Source of the DNA: Thermohalobaculum sediminis
GTDB lineage: Bacteria; Pseudomonadota; Alphaproteobacteria; Rhodobacterales; Rhodobacteraceae
Direction: 5' to 3'
Assembly (NCBI RefSeq): GCF_023487995.1
Contig: NZ_JAMFKN010000012.1
Coordinates: forward strand, 1 to 64,000
DNA: 64,000 nucleotides
The translations under genes were made by a program, and so were the position numbers. Every line of letters begins with the position of its first letter. Positions within the stretch are counted from its first letter, which is position 1. Shown here in pieces: positions 24,978-33,897 of this stretch. The notes under the pieces are model-generated. The model had not been told where the DNA came from and ran no database searches. It saw only the letters and a program-made list of their open reading frames with translations.

Positions 24978-26236
24978 CAGGCGGCTCCACCCGGCCCGCC
25001 GGTCCGCTCGTCGATCAGCCGGATCAGCAGCCGCAGCTCGGCCCGGATCGCGTCGACCGACTGTTGCCGGCCCAATGCCAGTTCATCCAGCAATTGCCGC
25101 ATCTGGTGGTCGAGATTGCGCAGATGCTGGCGCGTCTCGCTGTCCAGCACCTGCCGCCGGCTCTCCAGCGCCCGGTCCAGAAGTTGCACCATTCCCGCCT
25201 GGCTCGATGCCGACTGCGACTGGCCCTGGTCGATGCGCTTCAGGACCGCCAGCACCGCGTGGTCGCGGCCCGACTGGTTCTCGCGCGCCTCGCGCATCTC
25301 GGCCACCATCTGCGCGACCGAGCTGCGCTCATGGTCGATCTGCTCGGCCATCTGCGCGACCACGTCGGCGGCGCGGCCCAGCCGGTTCTCGGCCTCGATC
25401 CGCGCGGCCTCGGCGCGGGCGGCGAACTCGACGGTCTTCTCCAGCCCCTCGTCCACCCGCTCGAGCAGCGCGACCAGCGGCCCCTCCGGCCCCTCGCCCT
25501 CGGAAATCAGGCCGAGCCGCGTGAAGGACGCCAGCCATTCCTCCAGCTCGCGGTAGAAGCGGTTCTGCCCGTGTCCCGCGAACAGCTCGAGCATGCCCAC
25601 GACCAGCGAGCCCGCGAGCCCCAGCAGCGACGAGGCAAACGCCGTGCCCATGCCGCCGAGCTGGCTCTCGAGCCCCGTCATCAGCCGGTCGAAGACCGAG
25701 ACGTCCGACACCTCGCCCGCGTCGGGCGCCAGCGAGCGGATGGTGTCCACCACCGCCGGCACGGTCTTGGACAGACCCCAGAACGTGCCCAGAAGTCCCA
25801 GGAAGATCAGCAGGTTGGCAATATAGCGCGTGATGTCGCGTGCCTCGTCGAGCCGCGCGGCCACCGAGTCGAGGATCGAGCGCGTCGAGCTGGTGGCGAT
25901 GCGCTTCTGCATCCCCCCCTCGCGCACCAGCGGCGCCATCGCGATCAGCAGCGACGGCGGGCGCGTGAGCTCGATCCCCTTGTAGCCCGCCTGCACCGAG
26001 CGCACCCAGCGCATCGCCGCGATCAGCTGGCCCACCTGCCAGAAGGTCGCCATCACGCCGATCACGAAGATGCCGATGATGACGCCGTTCAGATACGGGT
26101 TGGCGAAGAAGACCTGCTCGATCTCGCGGAACAGGAAGAAACCCGCGACCGCGACGAGACCCAGCACCGAAAGCATCAGGAAGATCTGGCGCACTGGCCG
26201 CGAGAACTGGACTTCCCTGTGGTCGACCACTGCCAT
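24977..26236 (-). CDS. MotA/TolQ/ExbB-like proton channel with a helical C-terminal tail
   Basis: The 419-residue product starts at ATG 26236 (GAGGGCGAGGG upstream). Membrane segments lie near residues 16-36, 46-66, 138-160 and 210-230; the stretch FLGLLGTFWGLSKTVPAV and GGMGTAFASSLLGLAGSLVVGM match the pore helices of the TolQ/ExbB/MotA group. The last 160 residues form a helical, Gln/Glu/Arg-rich cytoplasmic tail. With the overlapping MotB/OmpA-like gene it should make a five-to-two type rotary unit. No flagellar, Tol-Pal or TonB gene is near. Confidence 0.9.
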   Translation of the reverse strand: MAVVDHREVQFSRPVRQIFLMLSVLGLVAVAGFFLFREIEQVFFANPYLNGVIIGIFVIGVMATFWQVGQLIAAMRWVRSVQAGYKGIELTRPPSLLIAMAPLVREGGMQKRIATSSTRSILDSVAARLDEARDITRYIANLLIFLGLLGTFWGLSKTVPAVVDTIRSLAPDAGEVSDVSVFDRLMTGLESQLGGMGTAFASSLLGLAGSLVVGMLELFAGHGQNRFYRELEEWLASFTRLGLISEGEGPEGPLVALLERVDEGLEKTVEFAARAEAARIEAENRLGRAADVVAQMAEQIDHERSSVAQMVAEMREARENQSGRDHAVLAVLKRIDQGQSQSASSQAGMVQLLDRALESRRQVLDSETRQHLRNLDHQMRQLLDELALGRQQSVDAIRAELRLLIRLIDERTGGPGGAA

Positions 26237-26485
26237 GAACTGCCCTCGCCCTCCGACCATCCCCGCCGTGGCCTGCGGCGCCAAGCATAGCCGCATTTCC
26301 GCGTCGCGCCAGAGGCTTGTCGGCCGTTTCCGATACTGCCGCCCGCCGCGTCCGGAACGCCACTGACCCGTCGCATTGGCTCAGGCTGGCCCTAACGCCC
26401 GGCGCCGGGGCGGGTTAAGGTCGTGGTGCGTGGACGCGTGCCGTCGTCCGGGCGAGCGAGAACAACGAACAAGGGGACTGGGACC

Positions 26486-27604
26486 GTGCTGATCGGCTGC
26501 CCGAAGGAAATCAAGAACCAGGAGTACCGCGTGGGCATGACGCCCGCCGCGGCGCGCGAGGCGGTGGCCAATGGCCACGAGGTGATCATCGAGACCGGCG
26601 CCGGCGCCGGCGCGGGCTTCGGCGACACGCTCTACGAGGCCGCCGGCGCACGGATCGTCGCGACCGCCGCCGAGGTGTTCGAGCGCGCCGAGATGATCGT
26701 CAAGGTCAAGGAGCCGCAGGCCGCCGAGCGCGCGCAGTTGCGCGAGGGGCAGGTGCTGTTCACCTATCTCCACCTCGCGCCCGATCCCGAGCAGACCCGC
26801 GACCTCCTGGCCTCGGGCGTCACCGCCATCGCCTACGAGACGGTGACCGACTCGCGGGGCGGCCTGCCGCTGCTCGCGCCGATGTCCGAGGTCGCCGGGC
26901 GGCTCGCCCCGCAGGTCGGCGCCTGGGCGCTGCAGAAGGCCAATGGCGGGCGCGGCGTGCTGCTGGGCGGCGTGCCGGGCGTGGGCCCGGCCGAGGTTGT
27001 GGTGATCGGCGGCGGCGTCGTCGGCACCCACGCCGCGCGGGTGGCCGCGGGGATGGGCGCGCATGTGACCGTGCTCGACCGCTCGCTCGACCGGCTGCGT
27101 TATCTCGACGACGTGTTCGGCGGCCGCATCGGGACGCGCTATGCCTCGAAGGCGAACACCGAGGAGCTGGTGGCACAGGCCGACATGGTGGTGGGCGCCG
27201 TGCTGATCCCCGGCGCCGCCGCGCCCAAGCTGGTGACCCGCAAGCAGCTCTCGGACATGAAGCCGGGCGCGGTGGTGGTGGACGTGGCCATCGACCAGGG
27301 CGGCTGCTTCGAGACCTCGCGCGCCACCACCCACGACGACCCGATCTACATCGTGGACGGCATCGTGCATTACTGCGTGGCGAACATGCCCGGCGCGGTC
27401 GCGCGCTCGTCCACCATCGCGCTCGGCAATGCGACCCTGCCCTTCCTGATCGCGCTGGCGAACAAGGGCTGGGCCGCGGCCTGCCGGGACGACCCGCACC
27501 TGATGGCCGGGCTCAACACCCACAAGGGGAAGCTCACGAACTTCGCCGTGGGCCAGGCGCTGGAGATCGACGTGCTCAGCCCCAAGCTCGCGCTGGGTCT
27601 CTGA
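26486..27604 (+). CDS. ald: Alanine dehydrogenase
   Basis: The start is GTG 26486, giving [20 protein letters not shown], the family's invariant N-terminus, and a length of 372 residues, as usual. The product shows the active-site Lys and His of the family (VKVKEPQ and FTYLHLAPD), the NAD-binding [18 protein letters not shown] and the segment [17 protein letters not shown]. It interconverts L-alanine and pyruvate plus ammonia with NAD. AAGGGGA lies upstream of the GTG. A strong hairpin follows the gene. Confidence 0.96.
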   Translation: MLIGCPKEIKNQEYRVGMTPAAAREAVANGHEVIIETGAGAGAGFGDTLYEAAGARIVATAAEVFERAEMIVKVKEPQAAERAQLREGQVLFTYLHLAPDPEQTRDLLASGVTAIAYETVTDSRGGLPLLAPMSEVAGRLAPQVGAWALQKANGGRGVLLGGVPGVGPAEVVVIGGGVVGTHAARVAAGMGAHVTVLDRSLDRLRYLDDVFGGRIGTRYASKANTEELVAQADMVVGAVLIPGAAAPKLVTRKQLSDMKPGAVVVDVAIDQGGCFETSRATTHDDPIYIVDGIVHYCVANMPGAVARSSTIALGNATLPFLIALANKGWAAACRDDPHLMAGLNTHKGKLTNFAVGQALEIDVLSPKLALGL

Positions 27605-27616
27605 ACCTGAAACGGG

Positions 27617-27642
27617 GTGGCTTTTCACGTTTGAAAGGCCAC
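27617..27642 (+). terminator. Hairpin after ald
   Basis: GTGGCTTTTCA and TGAAAGGCCAC pair over 11 positions (one G-U) around a CGTT loop, 12 bases after the ald stop. There is no T run, so it may stop RNA decay rather than terminate transcription. Confidence 0.5.
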
Positions 27643-27655
27643 TCATTCCATTGAT

Positions 27656-27661
27656 TATAAT
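27656..27661 (+). promoter_or_regulatory. Possible -10 box of the cupin gene
   Basis: A perfect TATAAT lies in an AT-rich patch 70 bases before the cupin start; TTGAAA lies 19 bases upstream of it, within the ald hairpin. The spacer is longer than ideal. Confidence 0.35.
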
Positions 27662-27731
27662 AAGTTTCCCGTAACTCCCCATCCAGCGCGGCGCGTCGGT
27701 GGGAGCAGACCGGAACCGAAGGAGACGAGCG

Positions 27732-28025
27732 ATGACCGAGGCCGTGCCCACCGTCCACGTCGACAACGAGCAGGTGCGCGTCACCGAATGGGCCTTCGCG
27801 CCGGGGGCGGCGACTGGCTGGCACCGGCATGGCTTCGACTACGTGATCACCCCGGTCACCGGCGGCCCGGTCGAGATCCTGGGCCCCGGCGGCCAGCGCA
27901 CCCAGTTCCTGATGCAGCCCGGCGTGAGCTACTTCCGCGCGGCAGGCGTCGAGCACGACGTGATCTGGAAGGGCGAGGGCGAGCTGCGCTTCGTCGAGGT
28001 CGAGCTGAAATCGCGCCCCGGCTGA
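27732..28025 (+). CDS. Small cupin-domain protein
   Basis: The 97-residue protein is a single cupin_2 barrel: GAATGWHRHGFDYVITPVTG is cupin motif 1 with two His and AGVEHDVIWKGEGELRFVEV is motif 2. Such small cupins are metal-binding enzymes or sensors of uncertain function. AAGGAG lies 7 bases before the ATG. It stands alone between ald and a minus-strand lipoprotein gene. Confidence 0.88.
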   Translation: MTEAVPTVHVDNEQVRVTEWAFAPGAATGWHRHGFDYVITPVTGGPVEILGPGGQRTQFLMQPGVSYFRAAGVEHDVIWKGEGELRFVEVELKSRPG

Positions 28026-28031
28026 GGCGCC

Positions 28032-28442
28032 TCACTTCGGCAGTGTCACCCGCTCCTTGCCGCTGGCCCACCAGGCGGTCGCCTCGCGGGTGCAGTCGGC
28101 GGTGCAGGTGCCGGTGACCCGGGCCTGCCCCGCGTAATCGGGGCCGAAGGCGGCGGCGGGCATAGCGAAGGCAAGCGGGGGCTTGCCCTCGCGCGGCGCC
28201 GCGGTGAAGGCGACGGCGGAGCGGCTTGCCGACCAGCCATCGACGCTCGCCGCGCCCTCGGCACCCGCCAGGCTGCCGTCGGGGTTCACGAACAGCATGA
28301 TGTCCTCGGGCACGCCGGCGGTGTTCACCCGCAGCACGCCGCCGGGGAAGGTTTCAGGGTCGAGTTTCGGTCCGGGCGTGCAGGCCGCGACGGCAAGGGC
28401 CAAGGCAAGCGCGAGGGCGGCACCGACAGGGTTGCGCATCAT
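28032..28442 (-). CDS. Small lipoprotein of unknown function
   Basis: The 136-residue protein starts with a signal peptide of Ala/Leu repeats ending in the lipobox LAVAAC (Cys21). The mature part has an even Gly/Ala-rich sequence with a Cys pair (GTCTADCT) near the C-terminus that could form a disulfide. No family is recognised. It lies next to, and in the same direction as, the inositol-phosphatase-family gene, from which it is separated by about 45 bases. Confidence 0.75.
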   Translation of the reverse strand: MMRNPVGAALALALALAVAACTPGPKLDPETFPGGVLRVNTAGVPEDIMLFVNPDGSLAGAEGAASVDGWSASRSAVAFTAAPREGKPPLAFAMPAAAFGPDYAGQARVTGTCTADCTREATAWWASGKERVTLPK

Positions 28443-28488
28443 CCGTCTCCCGTTCCGTCCACCTGCTGCCCGCAGGCGCGACGCGCCG

Positions 28489-29280
28489 TCAGTCGGGGTC
28501 GAGCAGCTTCCTCACCGGCTCGAACACCTCGGCATTGGTGGCGAGGATCACGCCCGTCTCGAGCGGGTTGCCGCCCGGCTTGATCGTTCCGACCATGCCC
28601 CCGGCCTCGCGCACCAGCAGGATGCCGGCGGCCATGTCCCAGGACTGCAGCTCGCGCTCCCAGAACCCGTCATAGCGCCCCGCCGCGACATAGGCGAGGT
28701 CGAGCGCGGCCGAGCCCATCCGCCGCACGCCGGAACAACGCGGCATCAGGGCCGCGAGATCCCGCATGGTCAGATTGAGCGTCCGCTTCGCGCCGAAGGG
28801 CACGCCGGTCGCAAGCAGCAGCGTCACCATCTCGCGCCGCGCCGAGACGCGGATGCGCCGGTCGTTGAGCCAGGCGCCCGCGCCCTTCTCGGCCACGAAC
28901 ATCTCGTCCTTGGCCGGGTCGTAGACCACGCCCGCGACGATCTCGCCCTTGTGCTCGAGCGCAATCGAGATCGACCAGTGCGGCAGGCCGTGCAAGAAGT
29001 TGGTCGTGCCGTCCAACGGGTCGACGATCCAGCGCCGGGTCGGGTCCTTGCCCTCGACAGGCTCGGATTCCTCGCCCACCCAGCCATAGCTCGGCCGGGC
29101 GGTCATCAGCTCCTCGCGGATCGTCTCCTCGGCCTTGCGGTCGGCGGCCGAGACGAAATCCCCCGCCCCCTTCATCGAGACCTGCAGGTTCTCGACCTCG
29201 CCGAAGTCGCGCACGAGGCGCCGGGCCGCCTTGCGGGCAGCCTTGATCATCACGTTGAGCGTGGGCGAGGCGGTCGACAT
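28489..29280 (-). CDS. Inositol monophosphatase family protein (SuhB-like)
   Basis: The 263-residue protein has the Mg-dependent phosphatase motifs GEES (near residue 70), WIVDPLDGTTNFLHGLP (near 90) and QSWDMAAGILLVREAGG (near 215). Members hydrolyse inositol-1-phosphate or related sugar phosphates, and SuhB also binds RNA polymerase antitermination complexes in enterobacteria. GGAGAG precedes the ATG. It is followed on the same strand by the lipoprotein gene and preceded by efp. Confidence 0.93.
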   Translation of the reverse strand: MSTASPTLNVMIKAARKAARRLVRDFGEVENLQVSMKGAGDFVSAADRKAEETIREELMTARPSYGWVGEESEPVEGKDPTRRWIVDPLDGTTNFLHGLPHWSISIALEHKGEIVAGVVYDPAKDEMFVAEKGAGAWLNDRRIRVSARREMVTLLLATGVPFGAKRTLNLTMRDLAALMPRCSGVRRMGSAALDLAYVAAGRYDGFWERELQSWDMAAGILLVREAGGMVGTIKPGGNPLETGVILATNAEVFEPVRKLLDPD

Positions 29281-29308
29281 GGGTCTCTCCGGGCGGCTCG
29301 CCGGGCGC

Positions 29309-29872
29309 TCAGGCGCGCTCGACGTATTCGAAGGTTTCGGTGTTGACCACGATCTTCTCGCCGGTGCCGACGAAGGGCGGCACCATCACGCGCACGCCGT
29401 TGTCGAGCATGGCGGGCTTGAACGAGTTGGCGGCCGTCTGGCCCTTCACGACGGGCTCGGTCTCGACGATCTCGCAGGTCACCTTCTCGGGCAGCGTGGC
29501 CGAAAGCGCCTCCTCCTCGTAATACTCGACCACCACGGTCATGCCGTCCTGCAGGAAGGGGCGGCGGTCGCCGAGGATGTCGGCCGGCAGCTCGGTCTGT
29601 TCGTAGGTCTCGGCGTCCATGAACACCAGCATGCCGTCGTTCTCGTAGAGGAACTGCTTGTCCTTCTGCTCGAGGCGGACGCGCTCGACCTTGTCGGCCG
29701 AGCGGAATCGCTCGTTCAGCTTGCGCCCGTCGCGGATGTTCTTGAGCTCGACCTGGGCGAAGGCGCCGCCCTTGCCGGGCTTGACGTGGCTCGTGCGGAC
29801 GGCGATCCAGAGGCCGCCATCGTGCTCGATGATGTTGCCGGGGCGGATCTCGTTCCCGTTGATCTTCGGCAT
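29309..29872 (-). CDS. efp: Translation elongation factor P
   Basis: The 187-residue protein has the three-barrel EF-P layout: KOW-like domain with the modifiable loop [10 protein letters not shown] (Lys34 at the tip, in the KPGKG context of beta-lysylated EF-Ps), an OB domain and the C-terminal OB domain ending [12 protein letters not shown] rescues ribosomes stalled at polyproline. AGGA precedes the ATG. Lys at the tip suggests EpmA/EpmB-type modification; those genes are not in this window. Confidence 0.97.
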   Translation of the reverse strand: MPKINGNEIRPGNIIEHDGGLWIAVRTSHVKPGKGGAFAQVELKNIRDGRKLNERFRSADKVERVRLEQKDKQFLYENDGMLVFMDAETYEQTELPADILGDRRPFLQDGMTVVVEYYEEEALSATLPEKVTCEIVETEPVVKGQTAANSFKPAMLDNGVRVMVPPFVGTGEKIVVNTETFEYVERA

Positions 29873-30051
29873 GGAAATGTCCTGCGGTGGATGAGGTCTG
29901 CGCCCCTATATCCGCCCGCCCAGCCACTGGCAAGGCGCGCAGGGCGCGTGGGCTTGCGGCTTGCGCGGGATCAAGGCGGCGCGGTCCCGCCCGTTGTCTC
30001 ATGCAGGGGACGGGCGGCGCCGCGCGCCGCAGCCGGGCTGGAGGCGCCGGG

Positions 30052-31173
30052 ATGTTTGCAAGGACCACGACGATCGCCGCCGCGCTGATCGCGGCCACTG
30101 TGTGGCAGGGCGCCGGGGCCCAGACGCCCGCCGGGGGCGCGGACTGCGCGCTCGAGCCCCAGAGCATCCACCGCGAGAGCGCAAGCCGCGTCGTGCGCGT
30201 CGTCGGCGTCGGCATCGACCCGATGCGGGTGATGGACCGGGTCCGCTTCGGCAGCGGCACGGGCATCGTGCTGGGCGAGGGCCTCGTGCTGACCAATCTG
30301 CACGTCGTGGCCGGGGCGAGCGAGATCGTGGCGATCCACGAGGGAAACGCCTGGCCCGCCGAACTGGCCGGCCGCGACGCGGTGCTCGACCTCGCGGTCC
30401 TGCGGGCGCCGGGGCTGATTTTCAGCGCCGAGGCCCTGCCCATGGCTCCCGCGGACCCCGTGCCCGGCGACACGGCCTACGTGGTCGGCTACCCGCTGGG
30501 GCTGGGGCAGTCGATCACCGCGGGGATGGTTTCGGGCATCGACCGGTTCCTGCCGCTCAACACCTCGTCCTGGATGACGCGCTACATCCAGACCGACGCG
30601 CCGGTCAGCCCCGGCAATTCCGGCGGTCCGCTGCTGGACCGCTGCGGGCGGCTGATCGGGCTCGTCACGCTCAAGAGCCTGCACCCGGCGGCCGAGGACA
30701 TCGGCTACGCCCTGCCGGTGTCCGAGATCGCCAGGGTGCTGCCCGAGCTTATCGAGACCGGCGAGGTGCGCCGGCCTTGGCACGGGCTCTATGGCCAGAT
30801 GGTCTCGCCGCTGATCCAGAACCTGATGGGACAGTCGCCGATCGGCCGGCGCGGCGGCTTCCTCGTCGAGACCGTCGAGCCCGGCAGTGCCGCCGACCGC
30901 GCGGGGCTGCGCGGCGGCACGATGCCGCTGATGTGGGGCGCGAGCGAGATCATCCTGGGGGGCGACGTGATCACCGGGGTCAACGGCCGGCGCCTGGTCA
31001 CCCTCGAGGATGCGGTCGCCGCCGTCCAGGCCCTGGCGATCGGCGAGGCCGTGACGATCAGCTACCTCCGCGACGGCGAGCCGCGCGAGGCCACGTTGAC
31101 GATCGAGGCCCGGCCGGTCTTCGAGAGCGACCTGCCGCCGCCTGGCTCGGGTCGGGATGGGTACTCCAAGTGA
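30052..31173 (+). CDS. Periplasmic trypsin-like serine protease with PDZ domain (HtrA-like)
   Basis: The start at ATG 30052 gives a signal peptide (cleavage near AGA-QT) and has GGAGG upstream. The 373-residue product shows the catalytic triad His84 (LTNLHVVAG), Asp113 (VLDLAVL) and Ser190 (SPGNSGGP), then one PDZ domain (about 265-365, GFLVETVEPGSAADRAGLRG). It is shorter than DegP and has a single PDZ, like DegS-type or S1C proteases. It probably works in periplasmic protein quality control. The peroxiredoxin gene follows 80 bases later. Confidence 0.93.
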   Translation: MFARTTTIAAALIAATVWQGAGAQTPAGGADCALEPQSIHRESASRVVRVVGVGIDPMRVMDRVRFGSGTGIVLGEGLVLTNLHVVAGASEIVAIHEGNAWPAELAGRDAVLDLAVLRAPGLIFSAEALPMAPADPVPGDTAYVVGYPLGLGQSITAGMVSGIDRFLPLNTSSWMTRYIQTDAPVSPGNSGGPLLDRCGRLIGLVTLKSLHPAAEDIGYALPVSEIARVLPELIETGEVRRPWHGLYGQMVSPLIQNLMGQSPIGRRGGFLVETVEPGSAADRAGLRGGTMPLMWGASEIILGGDVITGVNGRRLVTLEDAVAAVQALAIGEAVTISYLRDGEPREATLTIEARPVFESDLPPPGSGRDGYSK

Positions 31174-31253
31174 GCGGTGGCATGCATCGGCGAGGCGCGC
31201 TATGGTCCGGCCGCTTCCGTGGATCTATCGAAAATCCCGCAGGAGTTCGTGAA

Positions 31254-31913
31254 ATGAGCCTCCGCATCAACGACACCGCCCCGGACTTCACCGCCGATAC
31301 GACCGAAGGGCCGATCCGCTTCCATGACTGGATCGGCGACGGCTGGGCGGTGCTGTTCAGCCACCCCAAGGACTTCACGCCGGTCTGCACCACCGAGCTG
31401 GGAGCCATGGGGAAGATGAAGGACGAGTTCACCCGGCGCGGCGTGAAGGTCATCGGCATCTCGGTCGACCCGGTCGAAAGCCACGTGAAGTGGAAAGCCG
31501 ACATCGAGGCGGCGACCGGCGGACGGGTGGACTACCCGCTGATTGGCGACACCGAGCTGAAGGTCGCCAAGCTCTACGACATGCTGCCGGCCTCCGAGAC
31601 CGGCACCGCCGAGGGGCGCACGCCGGCCGACAACGCCACCGTGCGCTCGGTCTTCGTGATCGGGCCGGACAAGAAGGTGAAGCTCTCGCTCACCTACCCG
31701 ATGACCACGGGGCGCAACTTCGCCGAGATCCTGCGCGCCATCGACTCGATCCAGCTCACGGCGAAGCACAAGGTGGCGACCCCCGCGGACTGGAAGCAGG
31801 GCGAGGACGTGATCATCACCGCGGCCGTGTCCGACGCCGAGGCGACCGAGAAGTTCGGGAGTTTCGAGCGGGTGCTGCCGTACCTGCGCAAGACCAGGCA
31901 GCCGGGAGCCTGA
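31254..31913 (+). CDS. 1-Cys peroxiredoxin (Prx6-like)
   Basis: The 219-residue protein has the peroxidatic Cys45 in HPKDFTPVCTTELG and the C-terminal extension typical of Prx6 (YPMTTGRNFAEILRAIDSIQ, TPADWKQGEDVII). No resolving Cys is seen. It reduces peroxides using thiols. AGGAG lies before the ATG. Its neighbour, a periplasmic protease, also has a stress role, but the two genes seem to be separate units. Confidence 0.95.
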   Translation: MSLRINDTAPDFTADTTEGPIRFHDWIGDGWAVLFSHPKDFTPVCTTELGAMGKMKDEFTRRGVKVIGISVDPVESHVKWKADIEAATGGRVDYPLIGDTELKVAKLYDMLPASETGTAEGRTPADNATVRSVFVIGPDKKVKLSLTYPMTTGRNFAEILRAIDSIQLTAKHKVATPADWKQGEDVIITAAVSDAEATEKFGSFERVLPYLRKTRQPGA

Positions 31914-32024
31914 GCGGGCGGGGCAGACGGTCGGGGCGGCATCGTCGCGACCGTTCGGCTCAGCCGCTGCCCCGGGCTCGACCCGCGGTTAGGCGCCAGG
32001 GCCGGGCTCCCGCCCCTGCGGCCG

Positions 32025-33029
32025 TCAATCCGCACCCGGCATGAGCACGATCTTCGGCGCCGCGGCACGGCCGGCCGCGATCTCTGCGAAGGCGGCGGGG
32101 CCGGCCGCGAGAGCGCGGCCCTCGGCCCAGTCGAGCGGGCCGAGGCGGCCGCCGAAGATGGCTTCGGCGGTCTCGCGAAAATCGGCCTTCGTGTAGGTGT
32201 AGGTGCCGATGAAGGTGATCTCCTGCAACGTCATACGGCGGATGTCGAGCCCGCCCTCGGCGGAACCGAGCCCGATATGGACGATCACGCCGCCGGGGCG
32301 CGCCAGCCGGCAGGCCTCGGCGCGCGTGGCGGGGTAGCCCACGGCGTCGATCACGAGGTCGGCTTCGCCCGCTCCCGGCCCGCCCTCGCCCGGCACATGC
32401 GGCACGACCGCGCCCGCGGCGGAGATCGCGGCATGGCGCAGGCGGTTCGGCTCGGCCAGCGGGATCGGACCCGGCGCGCCTTGCGCGAGCGCGGCGAGCG
32501 CGGCGCCGAGCCCGATGGCGCCGCCCCCCAGCACGGCGCAGCGCGCCTGCGCCAACGGCACCCCCAGCGCCCGCGCGCCCAGCCGGACGGCGTGCCAGCC
32601 ACAGGCCAGCGGCTCGGCCAGCGCGGCCCGGGCCAGCGGCACACCGTCGGGGACAGTCACAAGGTTCTGCTCCGGCATGGCCAGAAGCTCGGCGAACGCG
32701 CCCTCGCGCGGTGGCATCGAGATGATCTGGCGCGAGGGGCACAGGTTCTCGCGCCCCGCGCGGCAGGCCGGGCAGGCGCCGCAGGTGACCAGCGGGTTGA
32801 CGGTCACGCGCCGCCCGGCCTGCGGGCCCGCCACGATCACTCCCGCGGCCTCGTGGCCCAGGATCAGGGGCGGCGGGCGGCGTTCGTCATGGCCCTCGAA
32901 GGCGTGCATGTCCGAGCCGCAGATGCCCACGGCCTCGACGCGGATCAGCGCCTCGCCGGGCCGGGGTTCGGGGTCGGGCACCTCGCGCAGGGCGAGGCTG
33001 CGGGGGGCTGTGTAGACCAGCGCCTTCAT
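32025..33029 (-). CDS. Zinc-dependent alcohol/polyol dehydrogenase (MDR family)
   Basis: The 334-residue protein has the catalytic zinc ligands Cys37 (GICGSDMHAF) and His59-Glu60 (GHEAAG), the structural zinc cysteines CGACPACRAGRENLC and the nucleotide-binding GGGAIGLGAALAAL. The sequence resembles the sorbitol / L-idonate / galactitol dehydrogenase branch. It overlaps the SDR gene upstream by ATGA and is the last gene of the TRAP operon, where it probably oxidises or reduces the imported hydroxy compound. Confidence 0.9.
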   Translation of the reverse strand: MKALVYTAPRSLALREVPDPEPRPGEALIRVEAVGICGSDMHAFEGHDERRPPPLILGHEAAGVIVAGPQAGRRVTVNPLVTCGACPACRAGRENLCPSRQIISMPPREGAFAELLAMPEQNLVTVPDGVPLARAALAEPLACGWHAVRLGARALGVPLAQARCAVLGGGAIGLGAALAALAQGAPGPIPLAEPNRLRHAAISAAGAVVPHVPGEGGPGAGEADLVIDAVGYPATRAEACRLARPGGVIVHIGLGSAEGGLDIRRMTLQEITFIGTYTYTKADFRETAEAIFGGRLGPLDWAEGRALAAGPAAFAEIAAGRAAAPKIVLMPGAD

Positions 33030-33880
33030 TTCGCGGTGAACCCTCCGTCGACGAACAGGGTCTGGCCGGTCACGTAGTCCGACGCGGCCGAGCACAGGAA
33101 CAGCAGCGGCCCCTCGAGGTCGGCCATCGTGCCGTTGCGCCCGATGCAGGTCTGCGCGGCGTTGCGCGCGGCGCGCTCGGGGTCGGCGAAGACCGGCGCG
33201 GTCAGTTCCGTCGGGAAGAAGCCGGGCGCCAGCGCGTTCGCGGTGATGCCGTCGCTCGACCAGGCCTCGGCCATCGCGCGGGTGAGCTGCTCGACCCCGC
33301 CCTTCGAGGCGCCGTAGGCGATGCCGCCCGGAAAGGCGCGGCGCGATTGCAGCGAGGCGAAGTTGACCACCCTGCCCCAGCCCGCGGCCCGCATCCCCGG
33401 CACCAGCGCCTGCGCGAGGAAGAAGGGCGCGTCGAGGTTGAGTGCCATGGTCTTCTGCCAGCCGGCGCGCGTGACCGCATCGGCCGGCTCGCGCGTGTTG
33501 ACGCCGGCGGCGTTGACGAGGATCGAAGGCGGGCCGAAGGGCGCCGCGATGCGCGCGGCAAGGCCCGCGAAATCCTCGCAGGCGCCGAGATCGGCCATCA
33601 CCGCCGCCGTCTTGCCCGGCGTGGCGGCGCGCCAGGCGGCCAGCGCCTCGTCGCGCCGGGCGAGGCCAACGACGTGCGCGCCGCGCGCGGCCAGCATCGA
33701 GGCCGCCGCGCGCCCCAGCCCGCTGCTCGCGCCGGTCACGCAGGCCACGCGGCCCGCCACCGAGAAGAGCGGGTCGGCCTCAGCCACGGCGCGCGGTCGC
33801 GCCCAGGGGGGCTTGCGCCACGGCGACCACGCGGTGGGCGCCATCGCGGGACGCGCGCCCGGCGCTCGCCTGACAGGCAT
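33026..33880 (-). CDS. SDR-family oxidoreductase
   Basis: The Rossmann fold shows TGASSGLGRAAA (glycine motif), NAAGVN, FASLQSR and YGASKGG (catalytic Tyr and Lys), and ends LFVDGGFTAK, close to gluconate-5-dehydrogenase or similar classical SDRs. The ATG at 33880 adds a Pro/Arg-rich 31-residue head; a GTG at 33787 gives a normal 253-residue SDR. The well-spaced AGGAGG at 33894-33899 actually suits an out-of-frame ATG at 33887, whose 35-codon frame ends just over that GTG, so coupled translation from a leader peptide is possible. Confidence 0.85.
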   Translation of the reverse strand: MPVRRAPGARPAMAPTAWSPWRKPPWARPRAVAEADPLFSVAGRVACVTGASSGLGRAAASMLAARGAHVVGLARRDEALAAWRAATPGKTAAVMADLGACEDFAGLAARIAAPFGPPSILVNAAGVNTREPADAVTRAGWQKTMALNLDAPFFLAQALVPGMRAAGWGRVVNFASLQSRRAFPGGIAYGASKGGVEQLTRAMAEAWSSDGITANALAPGFFPTELTAPVFADPERAARNAAQTCIGRNGTMADLEGPLLFLCSAASDYVTGQTLFVDGGFTAK

Positions 33881-33897
33881 GGATCATCGCGGGCCTC

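Noticed and set aside
24034-25524. Long Ser/Ala/Arg-rich open frames over the MotB/OmpA-like gene
   Set aside because: They come from the repetitive high-GC coiled-coil codons read in other frames; no ribosome-binding site or motif.
23421-26236. Zorya anti-phage system
   Set aside because: The stator-like pair fits ZorA/ZorB in outline, but no ZorC, ZorD or ZorE gene is near; the neighbours are housekeeping genes, and such pairs occur in core genomes.
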